Shown in pieces: positions 18,959 to 28,903 of a stretch of 64,000 bases of DNA; position 1 is the first letter of the stretch, and each line of letters starts with the position of its first letter. The notes under the pieces are model-generated. The model made no database searches. It worked only from the letters and a program-made list of their open reading frames with translations, and had not been told where the DNA came from. The DNA comes from Penium margaritaceum (taxonomy: Eukaryota > Streptophyta > Zygnematophyceae > Desmidiales > Peniaceae), in NCBI GenBank assembly GCA_023375785.1, contig SZWC01009474.1, positions 658-64,657 of the forward strand. Direction: 5' to 3'. The position numbers and the translations under genes were made by a program.

Positions 18959-20120
18959 TGTAGGCAGGCCTACTGGACTAGCTGTTGGTTTGTGTGGCGT
19001 CCACCCGTCACGAGCGACAACCGCGATGATTATCCGTATACCCCGTACTGGTGGTATGGTGCAGCCACCTTGGAAAGCACGACGACATGATCCTTGATAT
19101 GGACCCAGCTGGCGCCGGAGCACCAACGGGTGGTGGCCCCACCCACTAGTAGCTGCCAGATCCTTGCCACGACGTCTTGGGTGCTTGCTTGGATGCTGGG
19201 TAGTTTGTTCTACAATCGCTAGAGTTTTCTCGGTGGACTACTTGTGAGCCCGAGTTTCATGCATTGTATTGTCTTTCCACTGATCGATGCCAGACCTATG
19301 CGTGTGACCAGTTGTAGCGTCCGGCTAGAGATTGTGCATCTCTAGGTTTAGACGGGCTTGCGTTTGGATACATGTGCACAAAGATACGGCCAAAACAGTG
19401 GTTTTTGGGCCAGTTTAGGATAAACTGACATTGCGCGTGCGTCACGTGCTGTGCGCCACGACAGGTATTCATGCTATGTCCTTGTCAGTTGTCATCTCTC
19501 TCTGCAACCATATTCAATTTGAGCTTCCTGTCACTCTGTACGTGTCCCTTTCTAGACCCTTGCAGTTTTGTGCATGACTTGTGACTACCATCACACACTA
19601 TCTCAATGCAGATGCTTAGTTAAGTGGCAAGGAGTTAGAAAGGTTCCAGGAAGTTTCTCAATAGCGAGATGCAACAAGCGAGTACAAGAGATAGCTAGGA
19701 CCAAGAACAGCCATAGATTGCTTGACGGGAGTTTAAAACAAGACGGAGACAAGTAAGTGGGAGTCACAGCCTCACGAGGTGTTACGTGACGGGCAGCGAT
19801 CGAGCGAGCAGTGAGCTCGCTCTAGCTCGCTACCCTCGAGCTGTGGGTCATTGAACCACCTGTCACCAAGTCACAGAAGTGAATCCTGTCAAGCATGCTA
19901 GGATTCCAATAAAGAATAAGCTTGGTCAAGCACTCGGCTTGGCGGGCAATAGCACCAAGCCCAAGTGACCACGTAAATCAGGTGTGTGGATTTGTGAGGT
20001 CCCGTCACCACGGTGAGGCCATCGGATCAGCCATCTCTCTCTGGTCAGTCACCTGCGCAAGTGAGGTGAGTGTGCAATGAGGCCAGAGGTCACCACTTGG
20101 GACTTTCATACATATCAACA
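18959..20120 (-). repeat. C3 3' LTR, split by a solo LTR
   Basis: About 479 bp of C3 LTR (18959-18982 plus 19661-20120 after removing the insertion) matches 27429-27906. It starts TGTAGGCAGGCC and ends CATATCAACA on the plus strand. A B-box-like GGTTCAATGACCC (complement of about 19845-19857) and AGCGAGCTCGCT hairpins are present. Confidence 0.88.
18983..19660 (+). mobile_element. Solo LTR of a C2-related family
   Basis: 678 bp starting TGTTGGTTTGTG and ending AGTTTCTCA. It is similar along its length to the C2 LTRs, including the CGGTGGACT...GTGAGCCCG, GTAGCGTCCGG, CCAAAACAGTGG and CTAGACCCTTGC segments. Target duplications CTAGC/ATAGC (18978-18982, 19661-19665) flank it. It probably formed by recombination between the two LTRs of a complete element inserted after C3. 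Confidence 0.85.
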
Positions 20121-20132
20121 CTCCCCCATGAC
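20121..20132 (-). promoter_or_regulatory. C3 polypurine tract
   Basis: The minus strand reads GTCATGGGGGAG directly before the 3' LTR start TGTTGATATG. Confidence 0.8.
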
Positions 20133-20249
20133 CCACATCTGACACATACTTAGACAAGCACGGTCACAACGGTGACATAACGGGACAGGACACTCGACAC
20201 AACTGTAAACGAGCATTGGCAGGACACATCAGCTGGGAGCATCACGCGG

Positions 20250-22364
20250 GCATTGCAACCCAACAGAGTGAACTACATTCTTGAAGACATTGCTGCTCAG
20301 TGCCTTTCTAAAGAGTTCAGCTCGCTGCTGACGGGTGTGAACTTAGACAATTTGGATATCACGTGCAGCCACATGCTCACACACAAAATGGAGTTCCACA
20401 TTGATATGCTTTGTGCGATTGTGATGCATCTCATCATGTTCTAGAATGGATTTTGTGCCTTGATTGTCACAGCGTAGAGTGATGAAATGGATGGGAACAT
20501 GCAGCTGCTGTAGCAAATGCCACAGTCAAACACTCTCACAGGTGCCTGCACCCAGGGCAACATACTCGGCTTCACTAGAGTTGCGTGCCATAGAGTCCTG
20601 CTTTCCACTCTTCCACGAGATAGCTGTCCCACTGGCAAGGAAAAAATAATCGGTGCGGCTCCGAGCATCTGCATCATGCGCCCCTCACTATCACTGTAGC
20701 CATTGACGGCCACCGTCGGCTGTGCCCGGTAGCACAGATCGACTCGTGCAGGAGAGAGTGCATACCTGATGACGCGCAACGCTGCCCCCATGTGGCGTGC
20801 CCTTGGGCACTGGGGGAACTGAGCAAGGAAGTTCACGGCAATGGTGACACTTACTCTGGTGGCAGTAGCCAGGTACATTAGGGACCCTATGACTCGCAGG
20901 TAGGAGGTGACATCCACCGGCTCCCCCAGCCTTGATACATCAGGAGTCTTCAGCAACCTTTGCCCCGCAGGCGTCATTGGTGTAGATGCAGTGGGAACAG
21001 CCTCAATCTGGGAGGCAAAGCGCTCCCCCAGGCTTTTGACATACTCCGCTTGGTGGACATGAAGGACGCGACGAGGACGGTCTCGCTCAAGCTCCATTTT
21101 GAGAAAGACGCGCGCTGGACCCACGTCTTTCATTTTGTACGCAGACTATAGTAGATCCTTCACATATGACACTGCATCTCGACTCGGGGAGGTGATCAAC
21201 AAGTCATCAATGTAGACGAGGATGGCAGCAAAAGGTTCAGACCGAGGTGTGACAAAGAGGGAAGGGTCTACTATGCTGCGTTGGTAGCCCCTTTTCCAAG
21301 GGTGGAGGTGATCTCTTGGTTCCAACACCTTAGTGACTGCTTAAGGCCATAGAGGGCCTTCCGCAGCCGCAAGACTTGGTTGGTAACATCCCAAAACCCT
21401 AGGAGTTGCACCATGTAGATCTCGTCATCAAATCGCTTGTGCCAGAAGGCGTCGTTCACTTCCATTTGCTCAAGCTCCCAATCATGGTGTGCTACGAGAC
21501 TTAAGAGAGCGCGAGCTGTGGTGTATCGTCCAACTGGAGCAAATGTCTTGTCCAAGTCAATCCTAGGGACTTGGGAGTGAGACGTGCCTTACCATTGTCA
21601 AGTGCACCGTTGGTTTTGTATTTTCGATGGAAGATCCAACGGGCGTCGGTGGCCTTATGGCCGGATGGCAGATCGACCAACTCATGTATGGCATGATCGT
21701 CCAGAGCTCTGAGCTAGTCCCACATGGTAGCCTCCCATTGCTGTGCGTCTCGCGCCGCGCGTGTCTGTCACACATTTGTCGGATCCGGCGGCGAGGGTAT
21801 GGAGGCAGCGGTTGCATGGCACTCAGTGATGTTGCCAAGAATAGCATCATCTAGCGCACGCTTATGTTTAGTCCAGAGTAGTGTATAGCGGAGGGTAGAC
21901 CTAGGGTGGACAACCCCTGTCACCAAGCCCAAGGCATCCATGCCTTTCAGTAAGACTGGTGATTTTGCAGGTTGGGAGTGAGAAGGATGTGCGGAGGATA
22001 CAGGGACACTGGAAGAGCACGTGAGAAGTGCGCAAAGACACCAACCATGGACAAATGGCGAGACATGTGTCGGACAAGGAGGATCTCTAGACAACAGTGG
22101 GTGAGGGGCAGACTGAGTGGGAAAAATGAATGGGGCCACAAAAGAGTGTACAGGGGACACGGACACCGATGGTTGGGTGAGGACACAAGAGGAGACACTG
22201 GGTGTCAGACGAGCCCGACGACAAAGACGGTAAGGACCCTGAGGCCACTGTGGACATGGTGTCGGACGTCGGAGGACGCTAGGAGGGTGAAGGCTGTTGG
22301 GGAAACACAGCAGCAGGGCCTGGAGAGATAGGAGGGGTCGTAGGGACAACACCTTCTCCCGCAA
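20250..22364 (-). pseudogene. pol: C3 linker, reverse transcriptase and RNase H
   Basis: From the right: a Pro/Ser-rich linker (22364-21768), RT palm pieces FAPVGRYTTARALLSLVAHH and ALYGLKQSLRCWNQEIT (21555-21271), then VYIDDLLITSP (21328-21146), a YIDD variant of the YVDD site. The thumb/connection region with ASTPMTPAGQRLLK and RVIGSLMYLATATR (21133-20441) follows, and finally a frameshifted RNase H. Frameshifts and stops separate the pieces, so no enzyme can be made. Confidence 0.82.
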
Positions 22365-22374
22365 CCGATAGAGT

Positions 22375-22820
22375 GGCAGAAGGGGGTCAGCGGCCGTGCC
22401 ACTCGTGCTCCCATCTCCGGTGGCTTTTGGGTCCTTGACTCAGGCGCCACCCACCACATGACGTCCGTCCGTTCCGCCTTCGTTTCCTTGGATCACGCTG
22501 GTTTTGTTCACCTTGTGTGGACCAGTTCTGGTCAGTTTCTCCCCGTCTAGGGTGTCGGTGTTGACCACTTTGTTGGCCCCAACGGTGTTGTGTTTCTTTG
22601 TGATGTTCTTTGTGTGCCTTCCTTGGAGCTCAGCCTGCTGTCAATGCCTTCCCTTCATGATCAGGGCATGAATTTCTCAGCCAGTCAGGGTGTTGGGACG
22701 GTCTGTCTTTGTCCTTTCCATTGCGTTGTCTTGCATAGTGTCAAATGTGACAAATTGTACCGTGTTCCTTTCATTGCCCCCTTTGTAGCCTCTGCTGGGT
22801 CCTCCCTCGTGCATGTAGAG

Positions 22821-22862
<42 letters not shown>

Positions 22863-23011
22863 NNNNNNNNNNNNNNNNNNNNNNNNNNNNNNNNNNNNNN
22901 NNTCCTTTCCATTGCGTTGTCTTGCATAGTGTCAAATGTGACAAATTGTACCGTGTTCCTTTCATTGCCCCCTTTGTAGCCTCTGCTGGGTCCTCCCTCG
23001 TGCATGTAGAG

Positions 23012-23046
<35 letters not shown>

Positions 23047-23945
23047 CAGTCCAACTATTGCATTGTCGTCTTGGTCATGTACACACTGATGCCATTTCTA
23101 GCATGCTCAAGCTCCAGCCGGCCCTCGTTCTCTCTCCGTCCACCTTTCCCTCGCCTTGTCCCCCTGATTGTTTTGACTGTGCTCAAGGAAAAATGCATCT
23201 CTCTCCTTTTGCCTCTTCTGACTCTCATTCCTCCCAGCCCCTTGACATTGTCCATGCTAACGTCATGGGTCCTCTCTTCCATGAATTCCTAGGGGGTGCC
23301 GGTCGGTTCGTTACGTGCCTTACTGATAATTTCTCATGTTTTTGCTAGGTCTTTGCTCTTTGTCAGAAGAGCGATGTCTGTTCTGTCATTGATCCTGGCT
23401 GGTACAAGCTAAACGCTTGTGTCAGCGCTAAGTGCGCGTCTTTCGCAGAGACCATGGCGGTGAGTTCCTCAAACCCACTGCCCGGTTCCTTGAGTCCAAA
23501 GGGGTGTGTCTGGAGACCTTAGCTTCCTACATACCCCAGCAAAATGGGATCTCCAAGCATTGGAATCGGACACTTGTTGATGGTGTCTGCACCCTCTTGT
23601 CCGAGTCTTGCCTCTCTCCCTTCTTCACTTCTGAGGCCATGAGGTACATGACCTGGGTCTGGAACCATGTCCCTCACGGTCATCTCCCGCGCAGTCACTT
23701 CTTTTGGATGCTGGTATGGTTCTCGGGCTGACCTCCATCTTGCTCGGGTCTGGGGCTGCATTGCATCTGTTTGGCTTCCCGAGGATCTTTGCGATGGGAA
23801 ACTCTTCCCGCGTGGTTGCCTATGTCCCTTCTCGGGTATCTCTACCCAATCTAAGACGTGGCACTTCTAGGACTTTGAGCGCCAGCGTGTCATTGAATCC
23901 CATGATGCCTTATTCTTTGAGTTAACCTTTCTCTGTGACCTGATG
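22375..23945 (+). pseudogene. pol: C3 protease-integrase block, inverted relative to the element
   Basis: On the plus strand, within a minus-strand element: WVLDSGATHHMTSVRSAFVS (from about 22425), SSGQFLPV, VLCVPSLELSLLSM, the pre-integrase HCRLGHVHTDAISSMLKLQP (about 23058), FDCAQGKMHLSPF, VHANVMGPLF, FRRDHGGEFL and QQNGISKHWNRT with Lys at the catalytic Glu, then TWVWNHVPHG and FFELTFLCDL at the end. Flipping the block would restore normal order between the gag tail (about 23950 onward) and the RT linker (below 22365). A TAG replaces Trp in KTWHF-stop-DFER, and several frameshifts are present. It could be a true inversion or an assembly error. Confidence 0.8.
22824..23044. other. (CT)n microsatellites, N gap and duplicated flank
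   Basis: Ns occupy 22863-22902. The sequence before the gap (22712-22862, ending in a CT run) is repeated after it (22903-23044) with a 191-bp offset. This looks like two contig ends overlapping in the same microsatellite that were left unmerged, not a biological duplication. Confidence 0.85.
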
Positions 23946-23949
23946 CCAC

Positions 23950-25707
23950 AAGTGGAAACAGTGCCAACATATGGGGGAGACGAAGAGCACATAGAAAGAC
24001 AGTGAGGACGAAAGACAGAATACCAATGCTAGACCCACGGAACATACACAGACGGCGATCCAAGGTCATGACTGGGGGCATCCACACGAAGACAGCTATC
24101 AGTCTGACATGAGAGACTTCTGGCCAGCGAAGTCACACTCTCACATTCCTGATAGCAAAGGTGAAGGCATTGGAGAAGCGACTGCTCCAGCCGGCGCTCG
24201 CCGCCAACCAAAGACACAGACGATGATGGAGCTGACCCCGAGGGGGAAGGATACCAAGGAGGCACGACGTAGGCAGGCGAGGGTGGGCCAGCGTAGATGG
24301 GCGCTCCATAGGGCGGCGGCCAACCCCAGTGGTACGGGACTGGAGGAGCGGAAGGAATACCTGCAGTGGAGTAGAGCTGCGTAGAGGAGGAGCTGATCGA
24401 CCGGGAGATGGTCTGGAGCTAGAGCTGGAGCTAGAGGGAGTGGAAGAGGAGGAGCCGCCAAAGCGTGCCTAGTGAGCACGCATGGCGCGTGCAAAACGAA
24501 GGTCATCATGGGGCATAGGGCATGTACGAGCAGAATGCTTGGAGGAGCCACAGTTCCAGCAGACCACCTCAATGGGAACACTAGATGGTGCTCAGTCCTT
24601 GGTTTTCCCCTTGCCCTGGCCGCAACCACTGCCACGGCCACATCCCTAGGAGGCCAAAGCCATGGCGGTAGAAGTGGAGGATGAAGAGGAGGTGGAGGAG
24701 GTGGACATAAAGGCAGGAGAGGAAGAAGAGGAGGAGGCAGTGGTGGCAGCAGCAATGCCGGCCACCGCTGTTCGGTGGATATTTTTGTTTCGGAGGCTGG
24801 TCCACCATGTTGCAAGACGCTCAACTGTGAAGTCCCAGAGGGCACCAATGCCGGGGGGGGGGGGGGGGGGGGGAGGGGACTTTGGAGGCACGGGCTGAGA
24901 GGCAAGATGCTGCAACTCATCAGCCTGGACGTCGCGGAGGAGGTTGGAGAGTTCGGGAAGTAACCCGTTGATAATGGTGTGAACAACAGCCAGCTGACAT
25001 GGGGTAGCCATGCGAAGCTCGTGAAGCAGTCTAAGACCACGAGCCCAATAAGCATCAGCCGTTTCATTCGTACGCATCAGGAGCGTGTTGAACCGAACGA
25101 TGAGAACACTTAGAGCAGCCTGACCAGTGACTGTGATGCGGCGATGCAGCATGGTATAGGCACCGACCGGGTCAGCCAGACGCTGAACAGCTGGACCAAC
25201 ATAGTAGGTGCCTTCATCATCAACTAGGGCCTCTGGTGCAACAGCGATAAGAGCACAAAATGTGCGAGAAGACTCTGCATCAATACCGGTGAAAGGGGAG
25301 ACAGCTGGGAAGAAGTACTCCCACAAGCATTCCCCCTGAGCCCAAGTGTTGAATTGAGTCTCCCAAGAGAAGAAGGCAAGCCCAGGTGCAAGGAAAAGAG
25401 GCTGAGAAAAGAAGTCATGCTGACAAGTGGAAGCGGCGGGATTGGTAGAGGAAGGAGTGTTTGCGGCAACGGTGTTGGCAGCAGATGGAGTGGATGGATC
25501 ACCAATACTGGTGCCAGTAGTCGCATCATCAGATGGGACTGATGCAGTAGGGAGGCGCCTAAGCACAATGGCAGTGACCTCATCAAGAAAGGCTATGCAG
25601 TTATCATTCTTGGCCTTGAGGCGGTCTTCAGCCTCTCGCTGAGCCTCACGGGTGAGGTTCAGCTGACGCTGCAGGTTAGCTATGACTGACTCGTTGTCAC
25701 CAGGCAT
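23950..25707 (-). pseudogene. gag: C3 gag
   Basis: Starts with MPGDNESVIANLQRQLNL at 25707 and is open for 353 codons to 24646. N-terminal coiled coil with a KAKNDNCIAFLDEVTAIVLRRL segment; capsid-like core with FFSWETQFNTWAQGECLWEYF, RLADPVGAYTMLHRRITVTG and NETADAYWARGLRLL; then a poly-Pro run from a 21-base G homopolymer (about 24855-24875). After a frameshift come the zinc knuckle CWNCGSSKHSARTC (near 24560) and a Pro-rich tail down to about 23950. This copy keeps the Trp that is a stop in C1 and C4. Role: capsid and RNA binding. Confidence 0.85.
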
Positions 25708-25903
25708 GGTGATGATGGAGAGATCCTACCAGAAAAAACCTTGGCAGAGTTTCCCCAACCCCAGTGGACGTGGGAAAAATGGGAATGCCCAAGGCACGTT
25801 GGAGCTGTGCTGTAGGACTACTCGACCCTAGTCAGACACGCAACCCACCGCACAGGAGGAATAGGCAAAGAACCAGCAAAAGAGGTAAATGAAAAGGGGA
25901 CCC

Positions 25904-26548
25904 TCACACAGCAGGAGGAGTTGAGGGGGTGTGAAGAAGAGCAAGAAATGGAGGAACAATGGCAGCTACAATATCACAGAGGATAGACACTGTGGAAGAA
26001 ACTGGGACTACTAGGACCAGAGCACTGGTGCTAAGAGCCGCCCCTACGGTAGTGAGGGCAGCAGCGATGGAAACATCAGCTGAGATGAGTCTGGTGGCAG
26101 CTGATGGTGCAGAAGCAGCTGCTGAGAAGGCGGTGGCTATGGAGGTGCAGATGGCAGATGCGGCGGAGGAGACATCAGTTGCTTCCTTGGCTGTTGTAGA
26201 GGCAACAATAGAGGCAGCCGCAGCAATTTGTGTGCCAAGATCTACAGTTGCTGCTGCAATAGGACCTGCTATAACTGCTGCCTCTATATACGACTCTGTT
26301 GCGCGCCCCACCAAAGTGGAGGCGAGAGCGCAAGACACGAGAGTTGCGGTGGCATATGTGGTGGCAGTTGCAGCAGCAGTGTCGATCATAGCTGTGGCAG
26401 CACATGTGGGAGTCAGTGAGAGTTCAACATCGTCCAGGTATAGGAGAGCGTGCAAGCTTGCAGCAGCAGCATCCGCCTCAGGGGCGGCATGCTGCTGAAT
26501 CCCCCCAAGAGCATAGGGATGTGAGGGGCTTACCGGAAGTTGTGCCAT
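25904..26548 (-). CDS. C3 ORF0: alanine-rich protein upstream of gag
   Basis: 214 open codons (first Met at 26548), 197 nt before gag. An Ala/Thr/Ser-rich helical region contains ALASTLVGRATESYIEAAV, matching the C1, C4 and C6 ORF0 motif. It is followed by DLGTQIAAAASIVAS and a hydrophobic C-terminus (TSALVLVVPVSSTVSIL, then IVPPFLALL). C3 pol is decayed but this frame is not. The caveat is that GCN-rich DNA is open in other frames too, including a 179-codon plus-strand frame at 25959-26498. The start is uncertain, and no charged N-terminal block was seen. Function unknown. Confidence 0.55.
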   Translation of the reverse strand: MAQLPVSPSHPYALGGIQQHAAPEADAAAASLHALLYLDDVELSLTPTCAATAMIDTAAATATTYATATLVSCALASTLVGRATESYIEAAVIAGPIAAATVDLGTQIAAAASIVASTTAKEATDVSSAASAICTSIATAFSAAASAPSAATRLISADVSIAAALTTVGAALSTSALVLVVPVSSTVSILCDIVAAIVPPFLALLHTPSTPPAV

Positions 26549-26689
26549 ACTTGAGGACGACGGTGCAGTGACCTTGGCTGCGTGGTGACTTTGGCGCGTT
26601 GAACGATCCCTGCTACACTCACGGCTGGAGCTGTGCCCGATGTCTCAAGGTTAGCCAGCGTGACTGTTTGCACCACCTAGGTGGTGGTG

Positions 26690-27110
26690 TTACCATGACT
26701 CAGAGGATGTAGCTGCGCCGGCCGCGGCTGCTGCTGCTGCTGTTGTACGCTCTGTTGTGCTGATGGGAGAGCTGAGAGTCCACTGGTCCCAACAGGTCTT
26801 TGAGTTGTTGCGGCTCAGAGGGTGCTGCTGGGGGCCTTGGCTACTGTGAGCATCAACTACAGCGGGCCTCAGCTGCTGTGGGCCTTGGCTGCTGCAAGCT
26901 TCAGCTGCTGCAGGCCTCAGCTGCTGAGGGCCCCGGCTGCTGCGGGCCTTGGCTGCTGCAAGCCACAACTACGGTGGGAGTAGGCTGCTATGGGCCTTGG
27001 CTGCTTCAAGCTTCAGCTGCCATGGGCCTTGACTGTTGTTGCCCTGGCCACAGTTACTGTTGCTGTCGCACTCGGCTGCTGCCGCAATGTTGTTGCTGTG
27101 TTCCATGTAG
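26690..27110. repeat. C3 leader GCTGCTG-type tandem repeat
   Basis: Imperfect units such as GGGCCTTGGCTGCTGCAAG and CTTCAGCTGCTGCAGGCCTC repeat with periods of roughly 18 and 36 bp between PBS and ORF0. It occupies the same place as the C1 minisatellite but is unrelated in sequence. Confidence 0.75.
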
Positions 27111-27413
27111 CTTGCTTGGTGCTGGAGGGCCTTCTGCGACAGTCTCTATGGTTAGATCCACAGTTGATGGGTGGAGCCAACATGCAAGTCGCGCTTGAGC
27201 AAGAAGCTAACCGCCTAGAACGACGGAGAGCTGGAGCACCAAGACGGCGTGGTAGCCTAGAAGTGACATACCATCTGCTCCCTTGGCTGCGGTGAGCAGA
27301 TGGCATACGGGTGCCGTACTTCGTGGCGTCAAGAGCGACTGTCACCATTGTGGCCCCGGAACGGGGTCGGTGGAAGAATCCGCCGACAGCGGAAGATTCC
27401 GTACTCCCGTGAA

Positions 27414-27428
27414 GTGGCTCTGATACCA
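27414..27428 (-). promoter_or_regulatory. C3 tRNA primer-binding site
   Basis: The minus strand reads TGGTATCAGAGCCAC directly after the 5' LTR, matching the initiator tRNA-Met PBS. Confidence 0.9.
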
Positions 27429-27906
27429 GTAGGCAGGCCTGCTGGACTAGCAAGACGCAGCAAGCGAGTGCAAGAGACAGCTAGGGCCAAGAATAACCAT
27501 AGATTGCTTGATGGGAGTGTAAAACAAGACAGAGAGAAGTGAATGGGAGTCACAGCCTCACAAGGTGCTATGGGACGAGTAGCGAGTGAGCGAGCAGCGA
27601 GCTCGCTCTAGCTCGCTACCCTCAACCTGTGGGTGGTCAAACTACCTGTCACCAAGTCACAAATTTTTTTTTTGTCAAGCATGCTAGGAGTCCGATAAAG
27701 GATAATTTTGGACGAGCACCTGGCTTGGGGGGCAACAGTACCAAGCCCGAGTGACCACGTAAATCAGGTGTGTGGAGTTGTGAGGTCCCGTCACCACGGT
27801 GAGGCCATCGGATCAGCCATCTCTCTATGGTTAGTTACCTGCACCAGTAAGGTGAGTGTGCAACGAGGCCAGAGGTCACCACGTGGGACTTTCACACACA
27901 TCAACA
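27429..27906 (-). repeat. C3 5' LTR
   Basis: 478 bp, paired with the split LTR at 18959-20120. A short T homopolymer lies near 27665. It carries the AGCGAGCTCGCT hairpin and a B-box-like GGTAGTTTGACC (complement near 27634-27645). Target duplication CCCAT follows at 27907-27911. Confidence 0.9.
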
Positions 27907-27911
27907 CCCAT

Positions 27912-28306
27912 GTAGTTAACAACGAAACCCTAGGGAAACACATGTGGTAAGTACATTGACACATAGTAACATAGTGATCCACATAGGATATGCCATGGCA
28001 GCGGTGAGAGACAAAAATCTTGGTTCAAAAGTTAGTCACATTATAGCAGAGATGTGGAGTTTAGAGAGAGCTAGCTGGTGAACCTGGTGCCAGCATGCGA
28101 GGAGCAAGTCGATACCAAGTCTGCCTCCCAGGGGTCGAGCCCGGCCTCTCGGGAGAAACCTAAGGGGTTACCCACCTCGACCCGGGGCTAACCCGGTCGG
28201 TGGCCCCCAAAAGATCAGCACCCGGTGCAGAGATCCAAGCTTGCTAGGATGTGACATACCCAAGGTGGGTGTCACGTGCATAGCCATAGAATGGAGCAAG
28301 CGAGGC
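27912..28306 (-). repeat. Decayed LTR fragment related to C1
   Basis: About 28108-28230 parallels the C1 LTR in order: GGGGTCGAGCCC, a CTCGGGAGAAACC-type segment, GGTCGGTGGCCCCC and AGATCAGCACCCGG. Ends were not found. The first part (27912-28100) holds nothing I recognise. C5 inserted directly after GAGGC at 28302-28306. Confidence 0.6.
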
Positions 28307-28386
28307 TGTTGGTGTGTGTCACGGTGACCTCTGGACTTGTCGTCACTGCTTGCTGGTATGGCAGGACACTCAACAGCTACTCTGAC
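28307..28386 (+). repeat. C5 5' LTR, first part
   Basis: TGTTGGTGTGTGTCACGGTG...CTACTCTGAC matches the start of the C5 3' LTR at 47246. The last five bases, CTGAC, are the left target duplication of C4. Confidence 0.85.
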
Positions 28387-28903
28387 TATAGGTAGCCTAT
28401 ACTGCTACGATAGGTAAGTGTGTAAGTAAGCAAGCAAGAAACGGGTGGAAGGGAGCGACACCATGGATTGGGGCAAGCTCACGTCATGCAAGTATGGCGA
28501 GAAAGGCAAAGAAGTGAGTGAGTGACAGGAGAGCAAAGTGCTACGTGGAAGTTGACCGGACCACCCACGCAAGACTCTCGACGTGGGGCCTGGATGCCAC
28601 CCACGGATTGAACCGGACCCTGGAGCGAGCGAGCTCCAGGTGGTTTCTCACACACCAGTATAAACCGGATGTGTGGTCCCAAAAGGATCAACAACCTGGC
28701 TCACTAAGCTAAAAGCATGTAAACCAGTCACATGGACCACAATCGCATGTGGTGCATGCACTCCCACAAATGTGTGCTCCATTCTAGAGTGAAGAATTTT
28801 AGAGAAGCACTACGTTAAAGCTCACCATGAATCTGGTGTTGGTGCTGTGGCAACCACTTGACAGCTTGACGGTGTCGCCACCGCTGTGTGCTCAATGACG
28901 CGT
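28387..28903 (-). repeat. C4 3' LTR, truncated
   Basis: Matches 33026 to about 33540. The LTR terminal TG seems mutated to TA. Contains the B-box-like GGTTCAATCC (complement of 28605-28614) beside the CTGGAGCGAGCGAGCTCCAG hairpin. It ends abruptly at a deletion junction with protease sequence near 28905. Confidence 0.85.

Larger units (their letters stand above)
18959..27906 (-). mobile_element. C3: Ty1/copia element with ORF0, internal inversion and nested solo LTR
   Basis: LTRs lie at 18959-20120 (interrupted by a solo LTR) and 27429-27906, with target duplications CCCGT/CCCAT differing by one transition. Minus-strand order is 5' LTR, PBS, tandem repeat, ORF0, gag, [protease-integrase block on the opposite strand], linker, RT, RNase H, PPT, 3' LTR. 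Without the 678-bp solo LTR and its 5-bp duplication the element is about 8.27 kb. It includes an assembly gap at 22863-22902. Confidence 0.9.

Noticed and set aside
25959-26498. 179-codon Ala/Val/Glu-rich plus-strand frame opposite C3 ORF0
   Set aside because: It is the mirror of a GCN-rich region, which is stop-poor in several frames. It lacks a match in the other elements, while the minus-strand ORF0 motif is shared.
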